NCBI RefSeq assembly: GCF_014650055.1
Contig: NZ_BMUF01000013.1
Span: 124,001-188,000, forward strand
DNA length: 64,000 nucleotides
Direction of reading: 5' to 3'
From: Streptomyces malachitofuscus
GTDB lineage: Bacteria > Actinomycetota > Actinomycetes > Streptomycetales > Streptomycetaceae
Shown here: positions 44,370-52,699 of the stretch, in pieces
How positions within the stretch are numbered: position 1 is the stretch's first letter
Layout of the letters: each line of letters begins with the position of its first letter
The notes under the pieces: generated by a model
What the model saw: only the letters and a program-made list of their open reading frames with translations
The model's database searches: none
What the model was told of the DNA's origin: nothing
Position numbers and translations under genes: made by a program

Positions 44370-45566
44370 GTGCAGACCCAGACCCTCACCGAGCCCGACG
44401 CGGACGTGCTCGTCGCCATGCCGGCACAGAGCCGCGTCGCGCACCACCCCGAGACGTCGTCCGAGCCCGCCGGCCCGCCGGCCGAGGCTCCGGAGGCGGC
44501 CGGTCCTCCGGCCGATCCCGTCGAGTCTGTCGAGTCCGTCGAACCCGTCGAGTCCGTCGAGTCCGTCGAGTCCGTCGATGCCGTCGATGCCGTGGAACCC
44601 GTCGAGGCCTCCGCGCCCGTCGGGCCGCGCGCGCCCGTCCGGCCCGAGACCGGCGGTCCCTCCTCGGACCTGTTCCGGCAGTATCTGCGGGAGATCGGCC
44701 GCATCCCGCTGCTGACCGCGGCCGAGGAGGTCGAACTGGCCCGCCGTGTCGAGGCGGGGCTCTTCGCGGAGGAGAAGCTGCGCCGCACCCCCGATCTGGA
44801 CAGCAGGCTCGCCCTGGACCTCGACCGGCTCGTCGTCATGGGCCGGATGGCCAAGCGGCGGCTGATCGAGGCGAACCTGCGGCTCGTCGTGTCCGTCGCC
44901 AAACGGTACGTGGGCCGGGGCCTGACCATGCTGGACCTGGTCCAGGAGGGCAATCTCGGGCTGATCCGGGCGGTGGAGAAGTTCGACTACGCCCGGGGGT
45001 ACAAGTTCTCCACGTACGCCACGTGGTGGATCCGCCAGGCCATGTCCCGGGCGCTGGCCGACCAGGCGCGCACGATTCGGGTGCCGGTGCATGTCGTCGA
45101 GCTCATCAACCGGGTGGTGCGCGTGCAGCGGCGGATGCTCCAGGAGCGCGGGTACGAGCCGACACCGGACGAGGTCGCCGCACACCTCGATCTGCCGCCC
45201 GAGCGGGTCGGCGAGGTGCTGCGGCTGGCGCAGGAGCCGGTCTCGCTGCACGCGCCCGTGGGCGAGGAGGACGATGTGGCGCTCGGCGACCTCATCGAGG
45301 ACGGGGACGCGGCGAGTCCCGTCGAGTCGGCGGCCTTCCTGCTGTTGCGGGAGCATCTGGAGGCTGTGCTGTCGACGCTCGGGGAGCGGGAGCGGAAGGT
45401 CGTGCAGCTGCGGTACGGGCTGGTGGACGGGCGGCCGCGGACGCTGGAGGAGATAGGGCGGATCTTCGGTGTGACGCGGGAGCGGATCCGGCAGATCGAG
45501 TCCAAGACGCTGAACAAGCTGCGGGACCATGCCTTCGCCGATCAGCTGCGGGGGTATCTGGACTGA
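44370..45566 (+). CDS. hrdA: Principal-type sigma factor (HrdA-like)
   Basis: A 398-residue sigma-70 family factor. Region 1.2 is LFRQYLREIGRIPLL, region 2 includes EANLRLVVSVAKRYVGRGLTMLDLVQEGNLGL and YKFSTYATWWIRQAM (2.3/2.4). Region 3 is ERGYEPTPDEVAAHL, and region 4.2 includes TLEEIGRIFGVTRERIRQIESKTLNKL. A region 1.1 is replaced by an acidic/Pro-rich tail. GTG 44370 is chosen for GGAGG 8 bp upstream, giving the length of Streptomyces HrdA; an in-frame ATG at 44172 is much longer and less likely. HrdA is non-essential in S. coelicolor, and the order dnaG-hrdA there supports the name, as I recall. Confidence 0.85.
   Translation: MQTQTLTEPDADVLVAMPAQSRVAHHPETSSEPAGPPAEAPEAAGPPADPVESVESVEPVESVESVESVDAVDAVEPVEASAPVGPRAPVRPETGGPSSDLFRQYLREIGRIPLLTAAEEVELARRVEAGLFAEEKLRRTPDLDSRLALDLDRLVVMGRMAKRRLIEANLRLVVSVAKRYVGRGLTMLDLVQEGNLGLIRAVEKFDYARGYKFSTYATWWIRQAMSRALADQARTIRVPVHVVELINRVVRVQRRMLQERGYEPTPDEVAAHLDLPPERVGEVLRLAQEPVSLHAPVGEEDDVALGDLIEDGDAASPVESAAFLLLREHLEAVLSTLGERERKVVQLRYGLVDGRPRTLEEIGRIFGVTRERIRQIESKTLNKLRDHAFADQLRGYLD
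44520..44609 (+). repeat. Ten 9-bp tandem units in the hrdA acidic leader
   Basis: Ten consecutive nonamers related to GTCGAGTCC (with GAATCC-, GATGCC- and GAGGCC-like variants) run from 44520 to 44609 and encode V-E/D-x tripeptides before region 1.2. Such repeats can change copy number by slippage and alter the acidic linker length. Confidence 0.85.
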
Positions 45567-45605
45567 CGTTTCTTCGCCCCCGCCGCCCCTTCCCGTCCCG
45601 TCCCC

Positions 45606-45622
45606 GGGGGGCTTCGCCCCCC
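45606..45622. terminator. GC hairpin element after hrdA
   Basis: GGGGGG-CTTCG-CCCCCC at 45606-45622 forms a short strong stem-loop between hrdA and the convergent CbiX gene. It is followed by CAGACCCCCCTCTTTT and GCGCAGTTCCCCGCGCCCC, a sequence seen repeatedly in Streptomyces intergenic regions, so it may be both terminator and dispersed repeat. Confidence 0.6.
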
Positions 45623-45655
45623 AGACCCCCCTCTTTTGCGCAGTTCCCCGCGCCC

Positions 45656-46423
45656 CTAGTGGGCTGATGCCAGTTCCAGAGGTGCGGTGGTCGGGGTGTG
45701 GAGGGTCTGGTCGTAGTGATGGAGGAGGAGGTGCGGCATGGCCTCGTGGGTGCCCAGGGGGGCGGAGGCGATCCAGGGGGCCGCCGTCGCACACTCCGTG
45801 GCGAAGCGGCCGGGGGCCGTGAAGTAGGAGGCGACGGCCACGCGGTGGCGGCCCCGGGCGGCGAGGGTGCGCAGGGCGTCGGGGACGGTGGGGGCCGCCG
45901 CGGAGGCGTAGGCCGGGATCACGGGGACACCGAGCCGGGCGGCGAGCAGGCGCGCGGTGCGGCCCGTGTCGACCCTCGACTCGGGGTCGCGGGAGCCCGC
46001 CGCCGCGAGGATCACCGCGCTCTCGCGCCGGGTCGCGGCGTCGGCCGGCGTGCGCCAGCCGGCCTCGGTGAGGCGGGCGTGGAGGGCGTCCGCGAGCAGG
46101 GGGTGCGGGCCGAGCGGGGCGGCCACCCGCGTGTGCAGCCGCGCCCCGGCGGCCATCTCGGGGATGTCCCGCTTGACGTGGTACCCGCGGCTGAGCAGCA
46201 GCGGTACGAGGACGGCCGCCTCGGTGCCGCGCGCGTCCAGTTCGGCGAGGGTGTCGGGCAGCAGGGGCGCGTTGAGCTCGATGTGGCCCAGGTGCACGGT
46301 CAGGCCGGGGCGCAGTGCGCGCACCCCGGCCAGGAGCTGCCGTACGGTGCTCAGCGCCCGCGGGTCGCGGCTGCCGTGGGCCACGACGACGAGGGCGGGG
46401 GGATTCATGGTGTACGGCGTCAT
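45656..46423 (-). CDS. CbiX/SirB-like sirohydrochlorin chelatase
   Basis: A 255-residue type II chelatase repeat protein. The first half opens with ALVVVAHGSRDPRALSTV and has LVPLLLSRGYHVKRDIPEM; the second half repeats this as VILAAAGSRDPESRVDT and VAVASYFTAPGRFATE. The His in AHGSRD and His in RGYHVKRD are the expected metal-chelation residues. It would insert Fe (or Co) into sirohydrochlorin for siroheme, the prosthetic group of the NirB encoded nearby. ATG 46423 lacks a clear ribosome site; ATG 46408 is possible. A weak GlnR-like pair (GTGAA-N6-GAAAA, 46493-46478 on the minus strand) is upstream. Confidence 0.85.
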   Translation of the reverse strand: MTPYTMNPPALVVVAHGSRDPRALSTVRQLLAGVRALRPGLTVHLGHIELNAPLLPDTLAELDARGTEAAVLVPLLLSRGYHVKRDIPEMAAGARLHTRVAAPLGPHPLLADALHARLTEAGWRTPADAATRRESAVILAAAGSRDPESRVDTGRTARLLAARLGVPVIPAYASAAAPTVPDALRTLAARGRHRVAVASYFTAPGRFATECATAAPWIASAPLGTHEAMPHLLLHHYDQTLHTPTTAPLELASAH

Positions 46424-46635
46424 GCACCGATCGTCGGCGCGGGACGTTGCCTTCCCGTTGCGCGGGGATGACGGGTGTTTTCCGGCGGTTCACCATGGGG
46501 ACCGCGCTGTGTGTGAGGGCGTTTGACCTGCTGTTTTGAAAGTGGGCGTGAAGCTGGTCACACATGGCGGGGTGAACCGGGGGGCGTGGTGGGGCGTCTC
46601 TCCGGGTCGAGGACCGACCGGGGAGGGGCCGTCCC

Positions 46636-47340
46636 ATGCGCCGTTTCACAGTTCGCCGTCCGCGTCTGCCGCGCACCCGTGCGGGGCAGCGGCGGCTGGT
46701 GCAGGCGGTGGTGGCGGTGTGCGTGCTGGCGCTGCTGCCGGCGACCTGGCTGCGGCTGACCACGGGCGACCGGCTGCGCACCACCGCCGATGTGCCGCGC
46801 ACCGAGGTGGCCGTGGTGTTCGGCGCGGGCCTGTGGGACGGGGAGCCGTCGCCGTATCTCGCGCACCGGCTGGACGCGGCGGCGCAGCTGTACCGCGCGG
46901 GCCGGATCGAGGTGGTGCTGGTCACCGGCGACAACAGCCGGGAGGACTACGACGAGCCCGACGCGATGCGCGCGTATCTGATCCGGCACGGCGTGCCCGA
47001 CGGGCGGATCGTCAGCGACTACGCGGGCTTCGACACCTGGGACTCCTGCGTCCGCGCGAAGAAGATCTTCGGGGTGGACCGCGCGGTGCTGATCAGCCAG
47101 GGCTTCCACGTCCGCCGCGCGGTGGCCCTGTGCGAGGCGGCCGGCGTCTCCTCGCACGGTGTCGGCGTCGCCGAACCGCACGACGCCACCTGGTACTACG
47201 GGGGTGTCCGGGAGGTCCTCGCGGCGGGCAAGGCGGCGCTGGACGCGACCTTCCGCCCGGATCCGCGGTTTCTGGGGCCCAGGGAGGCCGGGGTGGAACG
47301 GGCCCTGACGGCGGCCCGCGGGGAGCGGGCACGGGAATGA
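46636..47340 (+). CDS. SanA/ElyC-type YdcF family membrane protein
   Basis: A 234-residue protein. One N-terminal membrane helix (about 22-42, QAVVAVCVLALLPATWLRL) precedes an extracytoplasmic YdcF/DUF218 domain with VAVVFGAGLWDGEPS, LVTGDNSREDYDEPDAMR and FDTWDSCVRAKKIFGVD. The family includes SanA and ElyC, which affect envelope integrity and vancomycin exclusion. It starts at ATG 46636 with a GGGGAGGGG site upstream. The stop codon overlaps the probable -35 of the following toxin-antitoxin operon. Confidence 0.85.
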   Translation: MRRFTVRRPRLPRTRAGQRRLVQAVVAVCVLALLPATWLRLTTGDRLRTTADVPRTEVAVVFGAGLWDGEPSPYLAHRLDAAAQLYRAGRIEVVLVTGDNSREDYDEPDAMRAYLIRHGVPDGRIVSDYAGFDTWDSCVRAKKIFGVDRAVLISQGFHVRRAVALCEAAGVSSHGVGVAEPHDATWYYGGVREVLAAGKAALDATFRPDPRFLGPREAGVERALTAARGERARE

Positions 47341-47365
47341 CCGACCATGCATACCGCGGTATGCT
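47337..47365 (+). promoter_or_regulatory. Promoter and perfect palindromic operator of the toxin-antitoxin pair
   Basis: GCATACCGCGGTATGC at 47349-47364 is a perfect 16-bp palindrome. TATGCT (47360-47365) overlapping its end is a -10, with ATGACC (47337-47342) at 17 bp as -35. The start codon is 7 bp after the -10, with no ribosome site, so the transcript is probably leaderless. The dyad is the expected target of the ribbon-helix-helix antitoxin. Confidence 0.6.
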
Positions 47366-47371
47366 TGCCCC

Positions 47372-47620
47372 ATGGCAGACACGACGCGCATCACGGTGAC
47401 GCTCCCGACGGAGCAGGTCAACGAACTGAGGAAGCTCACCGACAACGTCTCCGGCTATGTCGCCGAAGCGGTGGCGCGTCAGTTGCGACACCAGCTCCTC
47501 GGCGATGACCTGCTGCGCCATCAGGAGGAGTACGGTTCCTTCACCGAGGAGGAACTGGCGGAGGCCCGCTCCCGAATCCTCGGCGGCACGGACGCCGGTG
47601 GCTCGCAGAGCGCGGCATGA
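47372..47620 (+). CDS. Ribbon-helix-helix antitoxin (CcdA/VapB-like)
   Basis: An 82-residue protein. The N-terminus ITVTLPTEQVNELRKL is the beta-strand and first helix of a ribbon-helix-helix DNA-binding fold. The acidic, flexible C-terminus (EEYGSFTEEELAEARSRI) is the part that usually wraps the toxin. The stop overlaps the toxin's ATG (ATGA). The palindrome just upstream is probably its operator, giving autorepression. Confidence 0.85.
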   Translation: MADTTRITVTLPTEQVNELRKLTDNVSGYVAEAVARQLRHQLLGDDLLRHQEEYGSFTEEELAEARSRILGGTDAGGSQSAA

Positions 47621-48018
47621 ACGTGCACGTCGAAACCCTCGTCCTGGACTCCGAGGGCCTCTCCGCCTGGATCGCGCAGGACCGCAAGATCCTCGCGATG
47701 TTCCAGGTCTTCCACGACATGGGTGCCGACGTCGTCGTGGGAGCCAACACCATTGTGGAAGTCAGCCACGCTCGGGTGAACACGGCCCGGCTTCGCTGGG
47801 CACTGTCCCGCGTCAGGGTCGAGCCGGTGACCGAGCAGGCGGCGAAGGCGTCTGCGGAGCTGCTCAAGGCGGCGGGCCTGCACGGTCACAAGTATGCGAT
47901 CGACGCGACGGTGGCCGAGATGGCACGTCGTCAGCCGGGCCCGGTGGCCATACTGACGTCCGACGTCGACGACATGTCCCGCCTGTGCGATGACCGTATC
48001 CGCCTGATCGGCCTCTGA
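47617..48018 (+). CDS. PIN-domain-like toxin (VapC-type)
   Basis: A 133-residue PIN-fold protein. Acidic residues at the expected sites are visible: LDSEGLSAW near the N-terminus, ANTIVEVSHARV, YAIDATVAEMARR and ILTSDVDDMSRL, which would form the Mg-binding pocket of a VapC ribonuclease. It is co-translated with the antitoxin (4-bp overlap). RNA cleavage of tRNA or rRNA is the known activity of the family; the target here is unknown. Confidence 0.85.
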   Translation: MNVHVETLVLDSEGLSAWIAQDRKILAMFQVFHDMGADVVVGANTIVEVSHARVNTARLRWALSRVRVEPVTEQAAKASAELLKAAGLHGHKYAIDATVAEMARRQPGPVAILTSDVDDMSRLCDDRIRLIGL

Positions 48019-48068
48019 GCGGGGGCGCGGGCGCCTCACCGCGGCCGGAGGCCCGCTGGGAGGTCGCC

Positions 48069-48106
48069 GTACCCGGGGCGTAACAGCGGCCGGCGCGGTG
48101 CGTAAC
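48069..48106 (+). promoter_or_regulatory. GlnR-like site upstream of nasA
   Basis: GTACC (48069-48073), GTAAC (48080-48084) and GTAAC (48102-48106) are spaced 11 and 22 bp apart, the phase of GlnR a/b sites (gTnAC-n6-GaAAC). The expected b-site at 48091 is poor (CGGCG), so binding is uncertain. The site lies 24 bp before the nasA start. Confidence 0.35.
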
Positions 48107-48129
48107 ACCCGGCGCGCAGGGTGAACCGT

Positions 48130-50487
48130 ATGCAGAACACCGTGACGCCCACGCACTGCCCCTACTGCGCGCTGCAGTGCGGGATGAATCTGACGCCGGC
48201 CCCGGACGGGACGGGCGTCGAGGTCAGTGAGCGCGCGGACTTCCCGGTGAACCGGGGGGCGCTGTGCGGGAAGGGGCGTACCGCTCCGGCCCTGCTGTCG
48301 TCGGCCGTGCGGCTCACCTCGCCGTTGGTGCGCTCGGCGGGGGGTGAGCTGGTGCCGGCCTCCTGGGAGGAGGCGCTGGACCGGGTCGCCGAGGGGCTGG
48401 GGCGCACCCGCGCGGAGTACGGGGCGGACGCGGTCGGGGTGTTCGGCGGGGGCGGGCTGACCAACGAGAAGGCGTACGGCCTGGGGAAGTTCGCCCGGGT
48501 GGTGCTCGGCACCTCCCAGATCGACTACAACGGGCGGTTCTGCATGTCGTCGGCGGCGGCCGCCGGCAACAGGGCGTTCGGACTCGACCGTGGGCTGCCG
48601 TTCCCGCTGGAGGACATTCCGAGGACGGGCTGCGTGATCCTCGTCGGGTCGAACCCGGCCGAGACCATGCCGCCGTCCCTGCGCTACTTCACCGAGCTGA
48701 GGGAGAACGGCGGCACGCTGATCGTCGTCGACCCGCGCCGTACGAAGACCGCCGAGCAGGCCGATCTGCATCTGGCGCCGCGTCCCGGCACGGACCTCGC
48801 GCTGGCGCTGGGCCTGCTGCACCTCGTCGTCGCCGAGGGGCACACCGACGAGGAGTACGTGCGGGAGCGCACCGTCGGCTGGGAGGAGACCCGGGCCTCC
48901 GCGATGGCGCACTGGCCGGAGTACGTGGAGCGGATCACCGGTGTGTCCGTGCCCCAGCTGCGGGAGGCCGTACGGCTGTTCTGCGAGCCCGAGTCCGCGA
49001 TGGTGCTCACCGCGCGGGGACCGGAGCAGCAGGCCAAGGGCACCGACACGGTGAGCGCGTGGATCAACCTGGCGCTGGCGACCGGGCGGCCCGGCAGCCC
49101 GCTGTCCGGGTACGGGTGCCTGACCGGGCAGGGCAACGGGCAGGGCGGGCGGGAACACGGCCAGAAGGCCGACCAGTTGCCCGGCTACCGCAAGCTGACG
49201 GATCCGGCGGCGCGGGCGCATGTCGCCGAGGTGTGGGGGGTGGACCCCGACACGCTGCCCGGCCCGGGGCGCAGCGCGTACGAGCTGCTGGACGCGCTGG
49301 GCACGGACATCCGCTCGCTGCTGCTGATGGGGTCCAACCCGGTGGTGTCGGCGCCGCGCGCCGCGCACGTCGAGGAGCGGATCCGCTCGCTGGACTTCCT
49401 GGCGGTGTGCGACGTGGTGCTGTCGGAGACGGCCGCGCTCGCCGACGTGGTGCTGCCGGTGACGCAGTGGGCGGAGGAGACGGGGACGACGACGAACCTG
49501 GAGGGGCGCGTGCTGCTGCGCCGCCGGGCGGTCACCCCGCCGGAGGGCGTCCGCAGCGACCTCGAGGTCATGCACGAACTCGCCGCGCGGCTGGGCGGGG
49601 ACCGGAACCTGGAGAAGGGCTTCCCCACCGACGCCGAGGAGGTCTTCGCCGAACTGCGCCGGGCCAGCGCGGGCGGGCCCGCCGACTACTCCGGCATCAC
49701 CTACCGGAGGCTGGCCGAGGAGAACGGCGTCTTCTGGCCCTGCCCGGCCCAGGGCGACGGGCCCGGCACCGGGACTGCGCCCGCCGACGCGACCGGCCCC
49801 GACACGGGGATTTCGGCCGCCACCGGGACCGGCGCAGGCACCCGCGTCCGCACCGGCCCCGGCACGGGAGCCGACGACGCCGGAGGGGCCGGAGGCGCCG
49901 CAGAGGCCGCGTCCGGTGACCTGCCCGCCGGCCCGGCACCGGCCGACGGGCCTCGCAGCGGCGTCCACCCCGGTACGCCCCGCCTCTTCCTCGACCGGTT
50001 CGCCACCGAGGACGGGCGGGCGCGGTTCGTGCCCGTGTCGTACCGGGCGATCGCCGAGGAGCCCGACGAGGAGTACCCCGTGCTGCTGACCACCGGGCGG
50101 GTCGTCGCGCAGTACCAGTCCGGTGCGCAGACCAGGCGGGTCGACGAGCTGAACGCCGCCGCTCCCGGCCCGTTCGTGGAGCTGCACCCGCGGCTCGCGG
50201 AGCGGCTCGGCGCGGCCGAGGGCGACCCGGTGGCCGTGGTGTCCCGGCGGGGACGGGCGGTGGCGCCGGCGCGGATCACCACGGCGATCCGCCCCGACAC
50301 GGTCTTCATGCCGTTCCACTGGGCCGGTGAGGGCCGGGCGAACACCCTCACCAACCCGGCCCTCGACCCGACCTCCCGGATGCCGGAGTTCAAGGCGTGC
50401 GCGGTGCGGCTGGAGGCCGTTCAGCCCACGCCCACCGCGCTCCACGCCGCCGCGACCGCCGCGTACTCGGTGCCGCCCTCGCCGTAG
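48130..50487 (+). CDS. nasA: Assimilatory nitrate reductase (NasA/NarB type)
   Basis: A 785-residue molybdopterin oxidoreductase reducing nitrate to nitrite in the cytosol. The N-terminal [4Fe-4S] site is Cys10, Cys13, Cys17 and Cys46 (HCPYCALQCGMN, GALCGKGR). The Mo-ligand Cys lies in NGRFCMSSAAAAGN (about 139). The dinucleotide-binding domain starts near RFVPVSYRA, after an unusual Gly/Thr/Ala-rich insertion at about 543-615. No C-terminal BFD domain is present. ATG 48130 is preferred over GTG 48121 because AGGGTG lies 7 bp upstream. A GlnR-like site precedes it. The stop overlaps the convergent M4 protease gene by 67 bp. Confidence 0.93.
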   Translation: MQNTVTPTHCPYCALQCGMNLTPAPDGTGVEVSERADFPVNRGALCGKGRTAPALLSSAVRLTSPLVRSAGGELVPASWEEALDRVAEGLGRTRAEYGADAVGVFGGGGLTNEKAYGLGKFARVVLGTSQIDYNGRFCMSSAAAAGNRAFGLDRGLPFPLEDIPRTGCVILVGSNPAETMPPSLRYFTELRENGGTLIVVDPRRTKTAEQADLHLAPRPGTDLALALGLLHLVVAEGHTDEEYVRERTVGWEETRASAMAHWPEYVERITGVSVPQLREAVRLFCEPESAMVLTARGPEQQAKGTDTVSAWINLALATGRPGSPLSGYGCLTGQGNGQGGREHGQKADQLPGYRKLTDPAARAHVAEVWGVDPDTLPGPGRSAYELLDALGTDIRSLLLMGSNPVVSAPRAAHVEERIRSLDFLAVCDVVLSETAALADVVLPVTQWAEETGTTTNLEGRVLLRRRAVTPPEGVRSDLEVMHELAARLGGDRNLEKGFPTDAEEVFAELRRASAGGPADYSGITYRRLAEENGVFWPCPAQGDGPGTGTAPADATGPDTGISAATGTGAGTRVRTGPGTGADDAGGAGGAAEAASGDLPAGPAPADGPRSGVHPGTPRLFLDRFATEDGRARFVPVSYRAIAEEPDEEYPVLLTTGRVVAQYQSGAQTRRVDELNAAAPGPFVELHPRLAERLGAAEGDPVAVVSRRGRAVAPARITTAIRPDTVFMPFHWAGEGRANTLTNPALDPTSRMPEFKACAVRLEAVQPTPTALHAAATAAYSVPPSP

Positions 50488-52067
50488 AGGTCCGCGGCCG
50501 CCTTCAGGGTCGCCGTGCGGGCGCCCGCGTAGTCGGTCGAGGACGTCATGTGCACCGTCAGGGCGCGGTACCAGATCCTGCCCAGCTTGGCGCGGCCGAT
50601 ACCGGTGACCGTGGAGCCGTCGCAGGTGGGCGAGGAGTGCGCGACGCCGCCCAGGGTCTTGGCGCCGCTGCCCTCGGCGAGCAGGTAGGCGAAGTGGTTG
50701 GCGACGCCGGAGGAGTAGTGGACGTCGAGGTCCTTGACCGACGCGTCCCAGCAGTCCGCCGACTTGCCGTCCTTGGAGGGCTCGTCCATGTAACGCAGGG
50801 CGTCCCGGCCGAAGCCGTCCCGGACGATCTCCTCGCCGATCAGCCAGTCGCCCGGGTCTTCGGCGTTCGCCGCGTGGAACTCCACCAGCGTGCCGAAGAT
50901 GTCCGAGGTCGCCTCGTTCAGACCGCCGGACTCCCCCGAGTAGGTCAGTCCGGCCGTCTTCGACGTCACGCCGTGGGTCATCTCGTGTCCGGCCACGTCC
51001 AGCGAGACCAGCGGCCCCATCTGGGTGCCGTCACCGTCCCCGTACGTCATGCAGAAGCAACGGTCGTCCCAGAAGGCGTTGTTGTAGTCGTTGCCGTAGT
51101 GCACGCGGTTGTACGAGCCCTTGCCGTCGCCCGCGATGCCCCGGCGGCCGTGGACGTCCTCGTAGTAGTCCCAGGTGACGTCGGTGCCGTACTGGGCGTC
51201 CACTGCCACCGTGGCGCGGTCGGACACGGTGCCCGTGCCCCAGTGGTTGTCGGCGTCGGTGAGGACGGGGGCCGGTGCGCGGTTGAGGCAGAGGACGAGG
51301 ACGCACAGGTCGGTGCGGTTGCCCGCGTCGCCGGTGTACGTGCCGCCGCGGGTGGGGTCCTTCAGCTCGTACCCGGACGCCGTGGCCGTCGTCTCCAGCG
51401 GGACCGTGCCGCCGTAGAGGGACTCGCCGTCGCCGGAGACGCTCTCGAGGCTGTCCCAGGCGTCGATGCGGGTGCCCGTGCGCGCGTCGGTCAGCACGGT
51501 GCGCGCGACCGGGTTCCCGGCCGGGTCCTGGGCGACGGCGTCGGTGCGCCAGGCGAGCCTGGGGGCGCCGTGCAGGGCGTCGACCACCAGCTCGGGCCTG
51601 GCGGTGAGCTTCCTGAGCGTCTCGCCGAGGTGGGCGGCGCGCAGGGCGTTCGCCGCGAGGTCGGCGGCCCTGGGGGCGGCGAGCCCGGGGGTGACGGTGG
51701 GGAGGTCGATGCGCGCGCGGGTGGCGCGGGTGACGCCCCGGTAGCCGCCGTCGGGGGCGAGGTGCAGGACGAAGTCGCCGCCCAGGACGGGGAGTCGGTG
51801 GTAGGTGCGGTCGTAGCGGATGTGCCGGCTGCCGTCCGCGTCGATGACGACGTCGCGGACCTTCGTCTCCCGGCCCGCGGTGAGGCCGAGGGCGTCGGCG
51901 CGGTCCGCGAGGACCGACGCGGCGTCGGCGACGGCGGCGGAGCGGGTGGGGGGTTCGGCCGCGCCGGCGGTGGTGGGGGTGAGTGCGGCGGCCAGCAGGG
52001 CGGTACTGGTGACGGCCACGGCGGTGGTGAGGGAGCGGGAACCTCGGACAGGCCGTATCGGGCTCAA
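50421..52067 (-). CDS. Secreted M4 (thermolysin-like) metalloprotease
   Basis: A 548-residue preproenzyme. The N-terminal signal peptide (SLTTAVAVTSTALLAAALTPTTAGAAEP) ends near AGA, then an FTP/PepSY-like propeptide spans to about 195. The catalytic domain has His361-Glu362-x-x-His365 (GHEMTHGV) and Glu385 in GGLNEATSD, 20 residues after the second His as in thermolysin. Cys residues (CVLVLC, CFC) suggest disulfides. TTG 52067 is the only start before the signal peptide and has AGGAG 5 bp upstream. The last 67 bp overlap nasA's end on the other strand. Confidence 0.92.
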   Translation of the reverse strand: MSPIRPVRGSRSLTTAVAVTSTALLAAALTPTTAGAAEPPTRSAAVADAASVLADRADALGLTAGRETKVRDVVIDADGSRHIRYDRTYHRLPVLGGDFVLHLAPDGGYRGVTRATRARIDLPTVTPGLAAPRAADLAANALRAAHLGETLRKLTARPELVVDALHGAPRLAWRTDAVAQDPAGNPVARTVLTDARTGTRIDAWDSLESVSGDGESLYGGTVPLETTATASGYELKDPTRGGTYTGDAGNRTDLCVLVLCLNRAPAPVLTDADNHWGTGTVSDRATVAVDAQYGTDVTWDYYEDVHGRRGIAGDGKGSYNRVHYGNDYNNAFWDDRCFCMTYGDGDGTQMGPLVSLDVAGHEMTHGVTSKTAGLTYSGESGGLNEATSDIFGTLVEFHAANAEDPGDWLIGEEIVRDGFGRDALRYMDEPSKDGKSADCWDASVKDLDVHYSSGVANHFAYLLAEGSGAKTLGGVAHSSPTCDGSTVTGIGRAKLGRIWYRALTVHMTSSTDYAGARTATLKAAADLYGEGGTEYAAVAAAWSAVGVG

Positions 52068-52265
52068 GCGGTCTCCTGGAACGGGCGCCCCGACGCGGGT
52101 GGGGGGTGGGGCGGCGCTGATGTTGACCGCGATTCAAGTGGCGCCGATCATGTCATGTCCATAGCGCGAATGTGGGGGTGTGTGAGGGGTGAGAATCGTT
52201 CCTGCAAGGCTCCGGTGGCACTTCGGTGCAGAGGGGCTCCGCCGACCGTCCGCGCAGGTGAACGA

Positions 52266-52679
52266 GTGATTCTCCCCTTCTTCGTCTACGGCACCCTCCG
52301 CCCCGGCGAGCGCAACCACGACCTGTTCCTGCGCGGCCGCACCCTGAGCGAGGAACCCGGCCGGCTCCCGGGCGCGACGCTGTACGAGGGGCCCGGATAT
52401 CCGTACGCCGTCGAGGAGCCGGGCGGCGCGGTGGGCGGGGAGCTGGTGACCGCGCGGCCGGAGGCGTACGCGGGGCTGCTCGCCGAGCTGGACCGGCTGG
52501 AGGAGTACGTACCGGGCGGCCCCCGCAACCTGTACGAGCGCGTGGTGCGGGAGGTCCTCCGGGCGGCGGACGGCACGGCGGTGCGCGCGTGGGTGTACGT
52601 CGCCGCGCCCGCCGTCGCCGCGGAGCTGCGGGCGCGCGGGAAGCCGGTCGAGGGCGGGCAGTGGCGCGGGGTGAGGTGA
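52266..52679 (+). CDS. Gamma-glutamylcyclotransferase family protein
   Basis: A 137-residue protein with the GGCT fold signature FFVYGTLRPGERNH at the start, GELVTARPEAYAGLLAELDRLEEY in the middle and RAWVYVAA near the end. The catalytic Glu in LDRLEEY is at the expected position. It would cleave gamma-glutamyl amino acids or amines to 5-oxoproline. GTG 52266 starts the reading; the upstream open reading extends far back but the family begins here. It is unrelated in theme to its neighbours. Confidence 0.9.
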   Translation: MILPFFVYGTLRPGERNHDLFLRGRTLSEEPGRLPGATLYEGPGYPYAVEEPGGAVGGELVTARPEAYAGLLAELDRLEEYVPGGPRNLYERVVREVLRAADGTAVRAWVYVAAPAVAAELRARGKPVEGGQWRGVR

Positions 52680-52699
52680 GGGCGGGGGTGAGGTGACGT

